DNA from: Enterobacter huaxiensis
Lineage (GTDB): Bacteria; Pseudomonadota; Gammaproteobacteria; Enterobacterales; Enterobacteriaceae
Length of the DNA: 64,000 bases
NCBI RefSeq assembly: GCF_003594935.2
Contig: NZ_CP043342.1
Location: forward strand, 124,001 to 188,000
Reading direction: 5' to 3'
The translations under genes were made by a program, and so were the position numbers. Below the pieces are notes generated by a model. It was not told where the DNA came from and searched no databases. It worked only from the letters and a program-made list of their open reading frames with translations. This document shows positions 11,346-20,997 of the stretch, piece by piece; position 1 is the stretch's first letter, and every line of letters begins with the position of its first letter.

Positions 11346-12299
11346 ATGAAAAAACCAGCGTTTATCATCACGATCGATACCGAAGGCGATAATCTCTGGC
11401 AAAACCACCGGGTTATTAAAACGGAAAACGCCCGCTATCTGGCACGGTTCCAGGCGCTTTGCGAGCGTTTTGGCTTTAAGCCCGTCTGGCTGACGAATTA
11501 CGAGATGGCGATCGAACCCGTTTTTATTGAGTTTGCCAAAGATGTCATTGCCCGCGGCACGGGGGAGGTGGGCATGCATCTTCATGCCTGGAACAGCCCA
11601 CCGGAGCACGATCTCACGGGCGATGACTGGCGCTGGCAGCCTTATCTGGTTGAATTCTCGGATGCGGTCATGCGAGAGAAAGTGCTGTTCATGACCCGCC
11701 TGCTTGAAGAGACATTTCAGACTAAGATGTTAAGCCATCGCGCCGGGCGTTGGGCATTTGATAGCCGTTACGCCAGGCTGCTTGTTGAGCTGGGCTACCA
11801 GGTCGATTGCTCCGTCACGCCGCGCGTGAACTGGCGCAATGCGAAGGGTGCCCCTCAGGGAAGTGGTGGAACGAATTACCAGCACTTCCCCGATCGCGCC
11901 TACTTCATTGATATAGAGAATATTTCTCAGGCGGGCAAGAGTACGTTGCTCGAAGTCCCGATGAGCATTCAGTACAAACATCCGGCCTGGCTGAACGCGG
12001 TCAAACAAGGATACGATCGACTGCGCGGTAAATACCGTTCTCCGTCAGTTAACTGGTTACGCCCGTCCGGCGGGAATGCGACGGAGATGATTAAGGTTGC
12101 GCAACAGTGCCTCTCTCAGGGAAATGACTATGTGGAGTTCATGCTTCACTCGTCGGAATTTATGCCCGGTGGGAGCCCTACGTTTAAAGATGAGGCAGCA
12201 ATTGAAGGACTGTATCAGGATCTTGAGCAGCTCTTTACCTGGTTATCAGATAAGACGATGGGGATGACGCTGGCGGAGTATTATGCCTGTAAAAAATAA
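11346..12299 (+). CDS. wabN: Polysaccharide deacetylase-family protein of the core locus, probable WabN
   Basis: This protein of about 317 residues belongs to the NodB-like carbohydrate esterase fold: metal-site strand IITIDTEGD near the start, HLHAW (metal His pair) and RAGRW in the middle, and a late HSSEF block. In Klebsiella, WabN deacetylates the core N-acetylglucosamine added by WabH, and the presence of wabG and wabH next door supports that role. The ATG at 11346 matches the start of the conserved domain but has a weak ribosome binding site. An in-frame ATG at 11277, with AGGA 7 bases upstream, would add 23 residues. It is the only rightward gene in the locus. Confidence 0.78.
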   Translation: MKKPAFIITIDTEGDNLWQNHRVIKTENARYLARFQALCERFGFKPVWLTNYEMAIEPVFIEFAKDVIARGTGEVGMHLHAWNSPPEHDLTGDDWRWQPYLVEFSDAVMREKVLFMTRLLEETFQTKMLSHRAGRWAFDSRYARLLVELGYQVDCSVTPRVNWRNAKGAPQGSGGTNYQHFPDRAYFIDIENISQAGKSTLLEVPMSIQYKHPAWLNAVKQGYDRLRGKYRSPSVNWLRPSGGNATEMIKVAQQCLSQGNDYVEFMLHSSEFMPGGSPTFKDEAAIEGLYQDLEQLFTWLSDKTMGMTLAEYYACKK

Positions 12300-12301
12300 C
12301 G

Positions 12302-12323
12302 ATGCCCGCCGAGCGGGCATTTT
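12302..12323. terminator. Terminator between converging wabN and waaL
   Basis: ATGCCCGC, CGA, GCGGGCAT forms an 8-bp stem followed by T residues on the plus strand. It lies 3 bases after the wabN stop and 3 bases from the waaL stop, so it can serve both transcripts. Confidence 0.85.
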
Positions 12324-12325
12324 CT

Positions 12326-13537
12326 TCAACGTTGCCTGATTTGCGAAAAAGGTGTGCTCAACGCAAACAAGGTAACAAAAAAAATCAAGGCTTCTGAGCT
12401 CAGTAATATGACGTCGGTCAGGCCATACAGTAACAGCAGAAGCATCGTGGTTAGCAGTAGGCCATTGTTATTTTTAAGCGCGTAAGCGATCATCGACGCA
12501 AAGAAGAAGAATAATATCATCAGTCCAGGGATACCCTGCAGCGAATATTTCTCAATAAATTCATTGTGCAAATGAACATTGATATATTTTAGTGCAGTAA
12601 CGAGATGCGGATGTCCTTCTTTTATATAACGCTGCGTCCATGCCTGCCGATCTTCAACTGACTGCCCCAATGGATGCGCGAGCCCGTTCTGAATACCCAC
12701 GGACCACATGGAAAAACGCGCGCCGAGTGAGGTTTTGTCATACCCTTTCTCATACTTTTCTATTTCGATTTGCGTCTGCGTTATCTTGGGAGAAATCAAT
12801 GGCTTGTAGCTAACGATGACAATCCCCGCCACAATACATAAAAAGATCAGAGTTGATTTAAGATGAATTCGTCTGAAGTGGTAAAGTGTGAGCACAATTG
12901 CCAAAAGCAAATAGAGGCCCATTGCGGCACGCGTCCCCGTCAGAAGAATGACGAAATAAGAAACTAAGATGGTGAGACCCGCAGCCACATACAGCTTAAC
13001 GTTTTTCTGCAGATAAAGACTGTATACGAAAGCCAGAGATAACACAGAGTATACGTAAGCTGATACGGTCGCACGATTAATGGCCATCTCAACACGTACC
13101 ATTCCCTGGGATGCCTGCCATAAGCCATAACCCGAGGCGAGAACAAACCCCGCGCCAGAGGCATAGAAGAAATACTTCTGGAAGGAGGCCTTATCAACAT
13201 AAGACTTAAACCGGTCAAGATAGAAAATAAGGAAACTTGCTAAAATCAGCTTCTTACTTGAACCGAGGTAATCGCTGTAAGCGTTCAAACCTTCACTATG
13301 GTATTCATAAACCATGTACCAGGCAAAATTAAGTAACCCAATCAGCAAAATGGGAAGTGCTATTGAAAAGGGGCGCAGTGTGATTTTTTTATATTCGAGA
13401 GCTAACCCGATAATGCTGGCATAAATCGCGATATAGAAAAACTCTCGCTGCTTACCCGAACTGATCAAGGCCAATGCAAGCGAGATAAGGCTCAGAATTA
13501 GCGTCAGTTGATAAAGACGCAATTTTACTTTTTCCAT
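12326..13537 (-). CDS. waaL: O-antigen ligase-like membrane protein (WaaL)
   Basis: This 403-residue protein is mostly hydrophobic, with about ten or more predicted membrane segments. It has a large periplasmic loop before the last helices containing VHLHNEFIEKYSLQGIPG; a His-Asn-Glu stretch of this kind is typical of Wzy_C/O-antigen ligases. WaaL joins O antigen from undecaprenyl pyrophosphate to lipid A-core in the periplasm. It is the last gene of the leftward hldD...waaL operon, and its start overlaps the upstream GT2 gene by 13 bases. Its base composition is AT-rich compared with waaC or waaF. WaaL sequences are very variable, so the call rests on topology, motif and position. Confidence 0.85.
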   Translation of the reverse strand: MEKVKLRLYQLTLILSLISLALALISSGKQREFFYIAIYASIIGLALEYKKITLRPFSIALPILLIGLLNFAWYMVYEYHSEGLNAYSDYLGSSKKLILASFLIFYLDRFKSYVDKASFQKYFFYASGAGFVLASGYGLWQASQGMVRVEMAINRATVSAYVYSVLSLAFVYSLYLQKNVKLYVAAGLTILVSYFVILLTGTRAAMGLYLLLAIVLTLYHFRRIHLKSTLIFLCIVAGIVIVSYKPLISPKITQTQIEIEKYEKGYDKTSLGARFSMWSVGIQNGLAHPLGQSVEDRQAWTQRYIKEGHPHLVTALKYINVHLHNEFIEKYSLQGIPGLMILFFFFASMIAYALKNNNGLLLTTMLLLLLYGLTDVILLSSEALIFFVTLFALSTPFSQIRQR

Positions 13538-14433
13538 AATGCCTCAATAACCCTTTTTTTATAGCTGAAACGAACATCGCTGGATATGAAAAATGATAGC
13601 GAATAAAGCGCGTTTACCCGTGATTTAACAAATTTGAGCTGTTGATCGGTAAGGTGTTGCCGATGGTTACTGTAAATATCAAACCAGTGACAATTAACCA
13701 GGTTTTTGAACGCTTGCGGAAACGTTTTTTCCATCATTAATGTACATTCAACAAGCATCGTGATTTTACTGGCGTCGAGACGACTCGACAAACTTTCGCT
13801 ACGTTTGATGTAATAGTAATGGCCCTGGCGTTGATAGCAGATTTTTTCTGCCTGCATGAGCATGGCAGGAAATACCGCAAAGTCTTCGTAACAGACCATC
13901 GAGGGAATGGGGTTGCTCTCGTACAACTTTCGATGAATAAACTGACCGATAAGATGTGCCTGAAACTCTTTATGCTGCAAGAAACGCTTTATCGTGTCTC
14001 TCTGTGATAAAGAGACGGGCGTAAAGCCCTGCCAGTATGCGTTAATTTTCCTGATATCACGGGTTTCCAGCAAGCGCGTCAGTAGCATATCTGGATGCTG
14101 TGCTTTCAAAAAAGCCACTGCGTCCCTGAGGCTGCAGGGCTTCAGTCGATCATCACTATCAAGCATCGTGATGTAATCGCCTGATGCCAGAGACACTGCA
14201 CTGTTTCGAACATGACCGACGTTACGGTACTCAACGTACCGGGATTGCGCGTGTGGGAACGCAGGCAACCATTTTTCGATAATATCCTGGGTGGCATCAT
14301 CGGAATTGTCATTAAAGATAATGACTTCAACAGCATCGCCCGCATTATCAATCGCGGCGTGCAGGCTTTCTAACGTAGCATGAAGCGTATCTTCGGCGTT
14401 ATGCGCGGCAATAATGACGCTAAGAAAAGCCAT
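13525..14433 (-). CDS. GT2-family glycosyltransferase, variable outer-core gene
   Basis: This is a 302-residue family 2 glycosyltransferase with NDNSDDAT at 41-48 and the DxD motif LDSDD at 91-95. The C-terminal half is basic, ends SYKKRVIEALWKK and has no clear membrane helix. It lies between a GT9 gene and waaL in the hldD operon, in the place where enterobacterial core loci carry outer-core transferases that differ between species. The donor and acceptor sugars cannot be read from sequence. Its AT-rich composition matches its two neighbours and suggests the segment was acquired as a block. Confidence 0.85.
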   Translation of the reverse strand: MAFLSVIIAAHNAEDTLHATLESLHAAIDNAGDAVEVIIFNDNSDDATQDIIEKWLPAFPHAQSRYVEYRNVGHVRNSAVSLASGDYITMLDSDDRLKPCSLRDAVAFLKAQHPDMLLTRLLETRDIRKINAYWQGFTPVSLSQRDTIKRFLQHKEFQAHLIGQFIHRKLYESNPIPSMVCYEDFAVFPAMLMQAEKICYQRQGHYYYIKRSESLSSRLDASKITMLVECTLMMEKTFPQAFKNLVNCHWFDIYSNHRQHLTDQQLKFVKSRVNALYSLSFFISSDVRFSYKKRVIEALWKK

Positions 14434-14438
14434 AGAAA

Positions 14439-15548
14439 TTAGTTTCCCTGAGCATCAATAGCATAGGTGGTTGCGTTAACGTTAGGTAACTCGCAGATAA
14501 AATGTTTGAGCTCGCGTAGCGCGTCTTCTGTTACCGCGAATAACGCTTCGCGTTCTTGTGAAAAATAATAACGTGTTTCAAACACATAAGAACAAATGTT
14601 GTCGTCATTACCAATCAACAACACGTTGCCAAGTGGACGTTGTTCATGGTGACAGCATGGTCCAAACAGCAACACTACCGGCACACCTACCGCGTCGGCA
14701 ATATAAACGTTCCCCGAATCCGACGCGATGTAACAGTCCATCTTAGAAATGGCCCAGGGAAGCTCTTCGAGGGAGATTTCACCAATGAGATTGATTAAAT
14801 TCGGGATTTCACCATAAAGGCGGGTGATATCGTCCATCCACGACTGTTCGTTTGGTGCACCAAAAACATAAAACTCGCAGGGTAAATCGGTGAGGCGATC
14901 GATAATTCGCTTCCAGATAATCGGGGGCACGGTCTTGGCTTTGTTCCCCGCAGCGATACTGATCCCAATGCGAATCACGCCGGGTTTATCGAGAATTGCC
15001 GGATAGTTTGCGGGCTCGAAGAGCGGTTTTGTGGCGTGCTTTGGTGAGTCTTGCCACGTGAGCGCGCGATCTGCCAGCTTCAGGTAGTTTGTCACCGACA
15101 GCGTCTGTTTGCCGTGCTCAACGGTACCGTCAGCGGTTGCATAGAAAATCCCTTGATACCATCTGCGCGTATAAATGCTTAAAAATTGCTTATTTTTTGC
15201 ATTACATACGGAGGCGAAAAAAAGATTCACATTGTTGGGCTGCAGGAGATACACGTTGTCATAACGATTCATGATCCTGCAGGCAAAGCAGAGCTTACGC
15301 CACAGGCTGCGCTTATGCTGCTCGATATAAAAGATCCGATCGATAGTTTCATCATGCTTCGCCAGCGCACCCACGCCGCGACTGATAAGCACATCGCTTT
15401 TTTGCAGGTACGCCAGAAGAGGCGTAGCGTTAACAAAATCACCGATTTTAGCTGTCTGAATGACAAGGTTTTTACCTGTATCTTTGCGAAACAGCTTCCG
15501 GACGAGCTTCACCGGAAAAAGTAAAATCAGCAGAAATACGTAACTCAT
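14439..15548 (-). CDS. GT9-family heptosyltransferase-like protein, variable core gene
   Basis: This 369-residue protein has a short hydrophobic N terminus (MSYVFLLILLFPVKLV) that could anchor it. The GT9 domain shows IQTAKIGDFVNATPLLAYL and the donor-site segment ASDSGNVYIADAVGVPVVLLFGP. It diverges strongly from WaaC, WaaF and WaaQ encoded nearby, so it is probably a heptosyltransferase or relative acting on the outer core. It starts 3 bases after waaC and is 5 bases from the next gene, within one operon. I do not recognise a named orthologue. Confidence 0.82.
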   Translation of the reverse strand: MSYVFLLILLFPVKLVRKLFRKDTGKNLVIQTAKIGDFVNATPLLAYLQKSDVLISRGVGALAKHDETIDRIFYIEQHKRSLWRKLCFACRIMNRYDNVYLLQPNNVNLFFASVCNAKNKQFLSIYTRRWYQGIFYATADGTVEHGKQTLSVTNYLKLADRALTWQDSPKHATKPLFEPANYPAILDKPGVIRIGISIAAGNKAKTVPPIIWKRIIDRLTDLPCEFYVFGAPNEQSWMDDITRLYGEIPNLINLIGEISLEELPWAISKMDCYIASDSGNVYIADAVGVPVVLLFGPCCHHEQRPLGNVLLIGNDDNICSYVFETRYYFSQEREALFAVTEDALRELKHFICELPNVNATTYAIDAQGN

Positions 15549-15551
15549 GGG

Positions 15552-16535
15552 TTAAATATCCCTGTTGGAAAGCCAATGGCTACCCTGTAAAAATGAAAAA
15601 ATAGCATCTGCGCTAATATCTCCCGTTTGCTGAGTCGGGCTGACCATCTGGTGCTGGTTTTCACCGTAACCCCCGATCAAACCGGGATCGGTCGGGCCAA
15701 AAATCGTGATGTTTGGACGGCCCAACGCTGCAGTCAAATGGCTTAAGCCCGTATCAACAGAAACGACAGCGTTCGCTCCGGCCAGCTCAGCGGCAACCTG
15801 CGCCAGCGTGAGTTTAGGCAAAACGTCCACGTGCGGGAAACCCGCCGCGAGACGTTCAGCACGCTGTCGCTCATGTTCTGCGCCCCACGGCAGTTTAATA
15901 TGGATGCCGGTAGGTTGCATTAGTTCAATCAGTCTTCGCCAGTGCGTTTCCGGCCAGTGCTTATCGTCGCGCGTTGTGGCATGGAGGAAGATAAGATAGG
16001 GCTGCGTTTGGCGAGCGACATCGCTCAGAAAATGCTGCGCAATGGCGTAATCGCCCTGCATTTCCGGTTTCGCATAGCCCAGGCTCTTTGCAAACAGCTC
16101 CCGTGTACGTTCGACGGCGTGCTGCTGCTTTGCGATGTGGTGGCGACGGTTATAGAACAGGCTTGCCAGCGGTTCGCGGGCGGTTTGCCAGTCCATACCG
16201 TGCTTTACGCCGTGAGCGAGGCGCGTCACCAGCGCGGCGCTTTTGACCAGCCCCTGCGCATCAATGATGGCATCGTAACGCTGAGCCTGAACCGCATCGC
16301 GAAAGGCTTTGCGCTCGGCTTTAATCGGCGCGGAAAACCAGGCTTTACGCCAGCGGCGAATCGCCACCGGGATCGCGCGGTCAACCGCTTCATGCCAGGT
16401 AGGGATCTGCGCGAAGCCTTCTTCCACCACCCAGTCAAAACGAATGCCGGGAATGGCCCGCATGGCGTCCGTCAGCGACGGCAGCGTGTGCAGAACATCG
16501 CCCATTGAAGAGGTTTTAACGATCAGTACCCGCAT
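15552..16535 (-). CDS. waaC: LPS heptosyltransferase I
   Basis: WaaC adds the first L-glycero-D-manno-heptose to Kdo2-lipid A. The 327-residue GT9 enzyme begins MRVLIVKTSSMGDVLHTLP and carries the donor-site block VSVDTGLSHLTAALG followed by IFGPTDP. It lies 3 bases after waaF. Length and motifs agree with the E. coli protein. Confidence 0.97.
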   Translation of the reverse strand: MRVLIVKTSSMGDVLHTLPSLTDAMRAIPGIRFDWVVEEGFAQIPTWHEAVDRAIPVAIRRWRKAWFSAPIKAERKAFRDAVQAQRYDAIIDAQGLVKSAALVTRLAHGVKHGMDWQTAREPLASLFYNRRHHIAKQQHAVERTRELFAKSLGYAKPEMQGDYAIAQHFLSDVARQTQPYLIFLHATTRDDKHWPETHWRRLIELMQPTGIHIKLPWGAEHERQRAERLAAGFPHVDVLPKLTLAQVAAELAGANAVVSVDTGLSHLTAALGRPNITIFGPTDPGLIGGYGENQHQMVSPTQQTGDISADAIFSFLQGSHWLSNRDI

Positions 16536-16538
16536 TCG

Positions 16539-17585
16539 TTATCCTTCTTCGCTCAACAGCAGTGCGTTGAGTTCGTCGAGCACGTGCTCGGGCGTAATGT
16601 CGATCAGGCTCTGGTGATAGCCTTCTGCGGCATCACCTTTGCGCACCTTGTGGTAACCGGTGATCAGGCGGATCACGCGGGCTTTATGCGACAGGGGAGG
16701 CGTGAAGTCCGGGCTGCTTGGGCCATACAGCGCCACCAGAGGGCGATCCAGCGCGGCGGCCACGTGCATCAGCCCGGAGTCGTTGCTGACGACGGCCTTA
16801 CAGGCAGCAATCAGGATAACCGCCTGCTCCAGCTGCGTTTCGCCGGCCAGGTTGCGGCACCACGCCTGCTGTTCAGTACTGAGCGTGGCGAGGATTTCAT
16901 TGCCCGCGTCGTGATCTTTTGCCGAGCCAAACAGGACAATCTGATAGCCTTCATCGATCAGCTGTTTCGCCAGCTCTGCGTAGTGGTAGTGCGGCCAGCG
17001 TTTTGCCGGGCCGAACTCGGCGCCGGGGCAGAAGCCGATCATCGGGCGTTCAGACGAAATGCCAAAGGCGCTACAGGTTTGGGATTTTTCACCCTCATGG
17101 ACCTGCAGCTGTGGCCACAGCAGCGGCTGCGGCAGATCTTTCGCGCTGCGCATGACGCCTTTGTCGTAGGCCAGCGCCACGTAGCGCTCCACCATCAGCG
17201 GCCAGGCCTCTTTATCCAGCACCCGCGCGTCGTTCAGCAGGCCGTAGCGCATTTCACCGCGCCAGCCGGTACGGTGTGGGATGCCGGCAAAGAAAGGCAC
17301 GAGGGCAGATTTGAAGGAGTTAGGCAGCACATAGGCACGGTCGTAGCGCTTGTCGCGCAGGCTGTGACCGAGCTTGCGGCGTTCGCCAATTTCCAGCGCC
17401 CCGTGGCCGAGCGGCATCGGGATCGCCTCGTTCACTTCCGGCATACGCGATAGCAGCGGACGGCACCATGCGGGTGCCATCACGTCGATTATCGCCTGGG
17501 GATAGCGCGCCTTGAGCGTGCGATAGAGACTTTGCGACATCATCATGTCGCCCACCCAGGACGGGCCTACCACCAAAATTTTCAT
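16539..17585 (-). CDS. waaF: LPS heptosyltransferase II
   Basis: WaaF adds the second core heptose. The 348-residue GT9 protein begins MKILVVGPSWVGDMMMSQSL and has the conserved PGAEFGPAKRWP and SNDSGLMHVAAAL blocks. The length equals E. coli WaaF. It follows hldD by 2 bases and precedes waaC by 3, the usual hldD-waaF-waaC order. Confidence 0.98.
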   Translation of the reverse strand: MKILVVGPSWVGDMMMSQSLYRTLKARYPQAIIDVMAPAWCRPLLSRMPEVNEAIPMPLGHGALEIGERRKLGHSLRDKRYDRAYVLPNSFKSALVPFFAGIPHRTGWRGEMRYGLLNDARVLDKEAWPLMVERYVALAYDKGVMRSAKDLPQPLLWPQLQVHEGEKSQTCSAFGISSERPMIGFCPGAEFGPAKRWPHYHYAELAKQLIDEGYQIVLFGSAKDHDAGNEILATLSTEQQAWCRNLAGETQLEQAVILIAACKAVVSNDSGLMHVAAALDRPLVALYGPSSPDFTPPLSHKARVIRLITGYHKVRKGDAAEGYHQSLIDITPEHVLDELNALLLSEEG

Positions 17586-17587
17586 AC

Positions 17588-18520
17588 TTATGCGTCGCGG
17601 TTCAGCCAGGCCATATATTCCGTCACGCCTTCGGCAACGGTTTTGAACGGCTTGTCGTAGCCCGCCGCACGCAGGTTGGTCAGGTCTGCCTGGGTGAATG
17701 CCTGGTAGCGACCTTTCAGTTTTTCCGGGAACGGAATGTACTCAAGGCTGCCTTTCTTGTGGTACGCCAGCGCGGCATCTGCCACTGCCTGGAAGGATTC
17801 TGCGCGGCCCGTACCCAGGTTGAAGATGCCGGATACGCCGTTTTCCAGGAACCACAGGTTCACGGCTGCCACATCGCCCACGTAAACGAAGTCACGCTTG
17901 AAGCCGTCGCTGCCTTCGAACAGTTTCGGACTTTCGCCGTTATTGAGCTGGGTGTTGAGATGGAACGCCACGCTCGCCATGCTGCCTTTGTGACCTTCGC
18001 GCGGTCCATAAACGTTGAAGTAGCGGAAGCCGACGATCTGCGAGTTCGCTTCTGGCAGTACCTGACGCACATACTCGTCAAACAGGAACTTGGAATAGCC
18101 GTAAACGTTCAGCGGCTGCTCGTATTCGCGGGATTCGATAAAGTCAGACGTACGCCCGCCGTAAGTGGCCGCTGAAGAGGCATACAGGAACGGAATTTCA
18201 CGTTCCAGACAATAGTGCAGGAGTTCTTTAGAGTACTGATAGTTGTTATCCATCATGTACTTGCCGTCCCACTCGGTGGTGGAAGAACATGCACCTTCGT
18301 GGAAGATGGCGTCGATATCGCCGAGCTCTTCACCGGCCATGATCTGGATAAGGAAGTCTTCTTTATCCATATAGTCAGCGATGTTCAGATCCACCAGGTT
18401 TACAAACTTGGTGCCGTCTTTCAGGTTATCCACCACCAGAATGTCGGTGATGCCTTTGTCATTGAGGGCCTTGATAATATTGCTGCCGATAAAGCCTGCG
18501 CCGCCGGTAACGATGATCAT
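17588..18520 (-). CDS. hldD: ADP-L-glycero-D-manno-heptose 6-epimerase
   Basis: HldD converts ADP-D-glycero- to ADP-L-glycero-D-manno-heptose, the donor used by WaaC, WaaF and WaaQ. The 310-residue SDR enzyme has the Rossmann motif GGAGFIGSN at 6-14 and the catalytic YGYSK. The ATG at 18520 gives the family N terminus MIIVTGGAG; upstream in-frame codons have no homology. It heads the hldD-waaF-waaC-GT9-GT2-waaL operon and is divergent from kbl across about 214 bases. Confidence 0.98.
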   Translation of the reverse strand: MIIVTGGAGFIGSNIIKALNDKGITDILVVDNLKDGTKFVNLVDLNIADYMDKEDFLIQIMAGEELGDIDAIFHEGACSSTTEWDGKYMMDNNYQYSKELLHYCLEREIPFLYASSAATYGGRTSDFIESREYEQPLNVYGYSKFLFDEYVRQVLPEANSQIVGFRYFNVYGPREGHKGSMASVAFHLNTQLNNGESPKLFEGSDGFKRDFVYVGDVAAVNLWFLENGVSGIFNLGTGRAESFQAVADAALAYHKKGSLEYIPFPEKLKGRYQAFTQADLTNLRAAGYDKPFKTVAEGVTEYMAWLNRDA

Positions 18521-18734
18521 AACTGTAACCTTTGAAGTGTTGAGCCCGGGGACAATCCCGGACGCTAATCTTTCTATCATATCATTAGTATGGCTGCCCT
18601 TCAGCCATTCACCGACATAGGGCAAGGGTACACGTGATTTATGCTGCAAAAACGAGAAGAGATACTGCGTCATCTCGTCATGAAGTATAGGTTTGGGTAA
18701 TATGTGCCGAAATTTGCCGAGTCTGGAGAATGCA

Positions 18735-19931
18735 ATGCGTGGTGATTTTTACAAACAGTTAAACAGCGACCTCGACACCGCACGTGCGGAAGGGTTGTTC
18801 AAAGAAGAGCGTATTATCACGTCTGCCCAGCAGGCGGACATCACCGTTGCCGATGGCAGCCATGTGATTAACTTTTGTGCGAACAACTATCTGGGTCTTG
18901 CGAATCACCCTGAGCTGATTGCCGCGGCGAAAAACGGCATGGACACCCACGGTTTCGGCATGGCCTCCGTGCGCTTTATCTGCGGCACCCAGGACAGCCA
19001 CAAGCAGCTGGAGAAAAAGCTGGCGAGCTTCCTCGGAATGGAAGACGCGATTCTGTACTCCTCCTGCTTCGACGCCAACGGCGGTCTGTTTGAAACCCTG
19101 CTCGGCGCAGAAGATGCGATTATCTCCGATGCCCTGAACCACGCCTCTATCATCGACGGCGTGCGCCTGTGTAAAGCGAAGCGTTTCCGCTACGCTAACA
19201 ACGATATGGCCGAGCTGGAAGCGCGCCTGAAAGAGGCCCGTGAAGCCGGTGCTCGCCACGTGCTGATCGCCACCGACGGCGTCTTCTCCATGGACGGCGT
19301 GATCGCCAACCTGAAGGGCGTGTGCGACCTGGCGGACAAATACGACGCGCTGGTGATGGTTGATGACTCCCACGCGGTCGGCTTTGTCGGCGAAAACGGC
19401 CGTGGCTCCCACGAATACTGCGACGTGATGGGGCGCGTGGACATTATCACCGGCACGCTGGGCAAAGCGCTCGGCGGCGCGTCCGGCGGCTACACCGCCG
19501 CGCGGAAAGAAGTGGTTGAGTGGCTGCGTCAGCGCTCCCGTCCGTACCTGTTCTCTAACTCTCTGGCCCCGGCTATCGTTTCTGCCTCCATTAAGGTTCT
19601 GGAGATGGTTGAGTCCGGCGCTGAGCTGCGCGACCGCCTGTGGTCCAACGCCCGTCTGTTCCGCGAAAAAATGAGCGCAGCAGGGTTTACCCTGGCCGGT
19701 GCTGACCACGCGATCATTCCGGTCATGCTGGGCGATGCGGTTATCGCGCAGAACTTTGCCCGCGAACTGCAGAAAGAAGGGATTTACGTCACCGGGTTCT
19801 TCTTCCCGGTGGTGCCAAAAGGTCAGGCGCGTATCCGCACCCAGATGTCCGCGGCGCACTCGCCTGAACAAATTGAACGTGCGGTAGAAGCCTTTACCCG
19901 CATCGGCAAACAGCTGGGCGTAATTGCCTGA
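18735..19931 (+). CDS. kbl: 2-amino-3-ketobutyrate CoA ligase (glycine C-acetyltransferase)
   Basis: Kbl splits 2-amino-3-ketobutyrate, made from threonine by Tdh, into glycine and acetyl-CoA. The 398-residue PLP enzyme has the Schiff-base Lys in [13 protein letters not shown] and the [10 protein letters not shown] block of the alpha-oxoamine synthase family. The ATG at 18735, preceded by GGAG, gives MRGDFYKQL as in E. coli. tdh follows 9 bases downstream in the same operon. Confidence 0.98.
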   Translation: MRGDFYKQLNSDLDTARAEGLFKEERIITSAQQADITVADGSHVINFCANNYLGLANHPELIAAAKNGMDTHGFGMASVRFICGTQDSHKQLEKKLASFLGMEDAILYSSCFDANGGLFETLLGAEDAIISDALNHASIIDGVRLCKAKRFRYANNDMAELEARLKEAREAGARHVLIATDGVFSMDGVIANLKGVCDLADKYDALVMVDDSHAVGFVGENGRGSHEYCDVMGRVDIITGTLGKALGGASGGYTAARKEVVEWLRQRSRPYLFSNSLAPAIVSASIKVLEMVESGAELRDRLWSNARLFREKMSAAGFTLAGADHAIIPVMLGDAVIAQNFARELQKEGIYVTGFFFPVVPKGQARIRTQMSAAHSPEQIERAVEAFTRIGKQLGVIA

Positions 19932-19940
19932 GGACGTGTG

Positions 19941-20969
19941 ATGAAAGCGTTATCCAAACTGAAAGCGGAAGAAGGGATTTGGATGACCGACGTGCCGGAG
20001 CCGGAAGTCGGTCATAACGATCTGCTGATCAAAATTCGTAAAACCGCCATCTGCGGTACTGACGTTCACATCTACAACTGGGACCAGTGGTCGCAAAAAA
20101 CCATTCCGGTTCCGATGGTTGTCGGTCACGAATACGTCGGCGAAGTGGTGGGTATTGGCCAGGAAGTGAAAGGCTTCAAAATCGGCGACCGCGTTTCCGG
20201 CGAAGGCCACATCACCTGCGGCCACTGCCGTAACTGCCGCGGCGGACGCACGCATCTGTGCCGCAACACCGTCGGCGTGGGCGTGAACCGCCCTGGCTGC
20301 TTCGCGGAATACCTGGTGATCCCGGCCTTCAACGCGTTCAAAATCCCGGACAACATCTCTGACGATCTGGCCTCTATCTTTGACCCGTTCGGCAACGCGG
20401 TACACACTGCGCTCTCTTTCGACCTGGTCGGCGAAGACGTGCTGGTCTCCGGCGCGGGCCCCATCGGCATTATGGCGGCAGCCGTAGCGAAGCACGTGGG
20501 TGCGCGCAACGTTGTGATCACCGACGTGAATGAATACCGTCTGTCGCTGGCGCGCAAAATGGGCGTCACCCGTGCGGTGGATGTCTCGAAAGAGAACCTG
20601 ACTGACGTGATGGAAGAGTTGGGCATGACCGAAGGGTTTGACGTGGGTCTGGAGATGTCCGGCGCGCCACCGGCGTTCCGCACCATGCTCGACACCATGA
20701 ACCACGGTGGCCGTATCGCGATGCTGGGTATTCCACCGTCCGATATGTCTATCGACTGGAACAAAGTTATCTTCAAAGGGCTGTTCATCAAAGGTATCTA
20801 TGGCCGCGAGATGTTCGAGACCTGGTACAAGATGGCAGCGCTGATCCAGTCTGGTCTGGATCTCTCCCCGATCATTACTCATCATTTCTCTATCGATGAG
20901 TTCCAGCAGGGCTTTGACGCGATGCGTTCAGGTCAGTCAGGGAAAGTTATCCTGAGCTGGGATAAGTAA
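19941..20969 (+). CDS. tdh: L-threonine 3-dehydrogenase
   Basis: Tdh oxidises L-threonine with NAD+ to 2-amino-3-ketobutyrate, the substrate of Kbl. The zinc-dependent medium-chain dehydrogenase of 342 residues shows the catalytic site ICGTDVHIY and GHE, the structural-zinc cluster [15 protein letters not shown], and the NAD-binding [11 protein letters not shown]. It has one more residue (Lys) at the C terminus than I recall for E. coli. A GTG lies directly before the chosen ATG. Confidence 0.98.
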   Translation: MKALSKLKAEEGIWMTDVPEPEVGHNDLLIKIRKTAICGTDVHIYNWDQWSQKTIPVPMVVGHEYVGEVVGIGQEVKGFKIGDRVSGEGHITCGHCRNCRGGRTHLCRNTVGVGVNRPGCFAEYLVIPAFNAFKIPDNISDDLASIFDPFGNAVHTALSFDLVGEDVLVSGAGPIGIMAAAVAKHVGARNVVITDVNEYRLSLARKMGVTRAVDVSKENLTDVMEELGMTEGFDVGLEMSGAPPAFRTMLDTMNHGGRIAMLGIPPSDMSIDWNKVIFKGLFIKGIYGREMFETWYKMAALIQSGLDLSPIITHHFSIDEFQQGFDAMRSGQSGKVILSWDK

Positions 20970-20974
20970 TTAAA

Positions 20975-20993
20975 AAGGGGCCCCTGGCCCCTT
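20975..20993 (+). terminator. Terminator after tdh
   Basis: AAGGGGCC, CCT, GGCCCCTT forms a strong 8-bp hairpin 5 bases after the tdh stop. It separates kbl-tdh from the converging GT9 gene. The U tract on either side is short. Confidence 0.75.
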
Positions 20994-20997
20994 GTCA

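Noticed and set aside
18759..19871. Long open frame (370 codons) on the minus strand opposite kbl
   Set aside because: It is a shadow frame of a high-GC coding gene: kbl matches its family along the full length, and the antisense product has no recognisable domain.
19950..20885. Long open frame (311 codons) opposite tdh
   Set aside because: Antisense shadow of tdh, rich in His, Val and Arg as expected from reversed codons; no start signal or family match.
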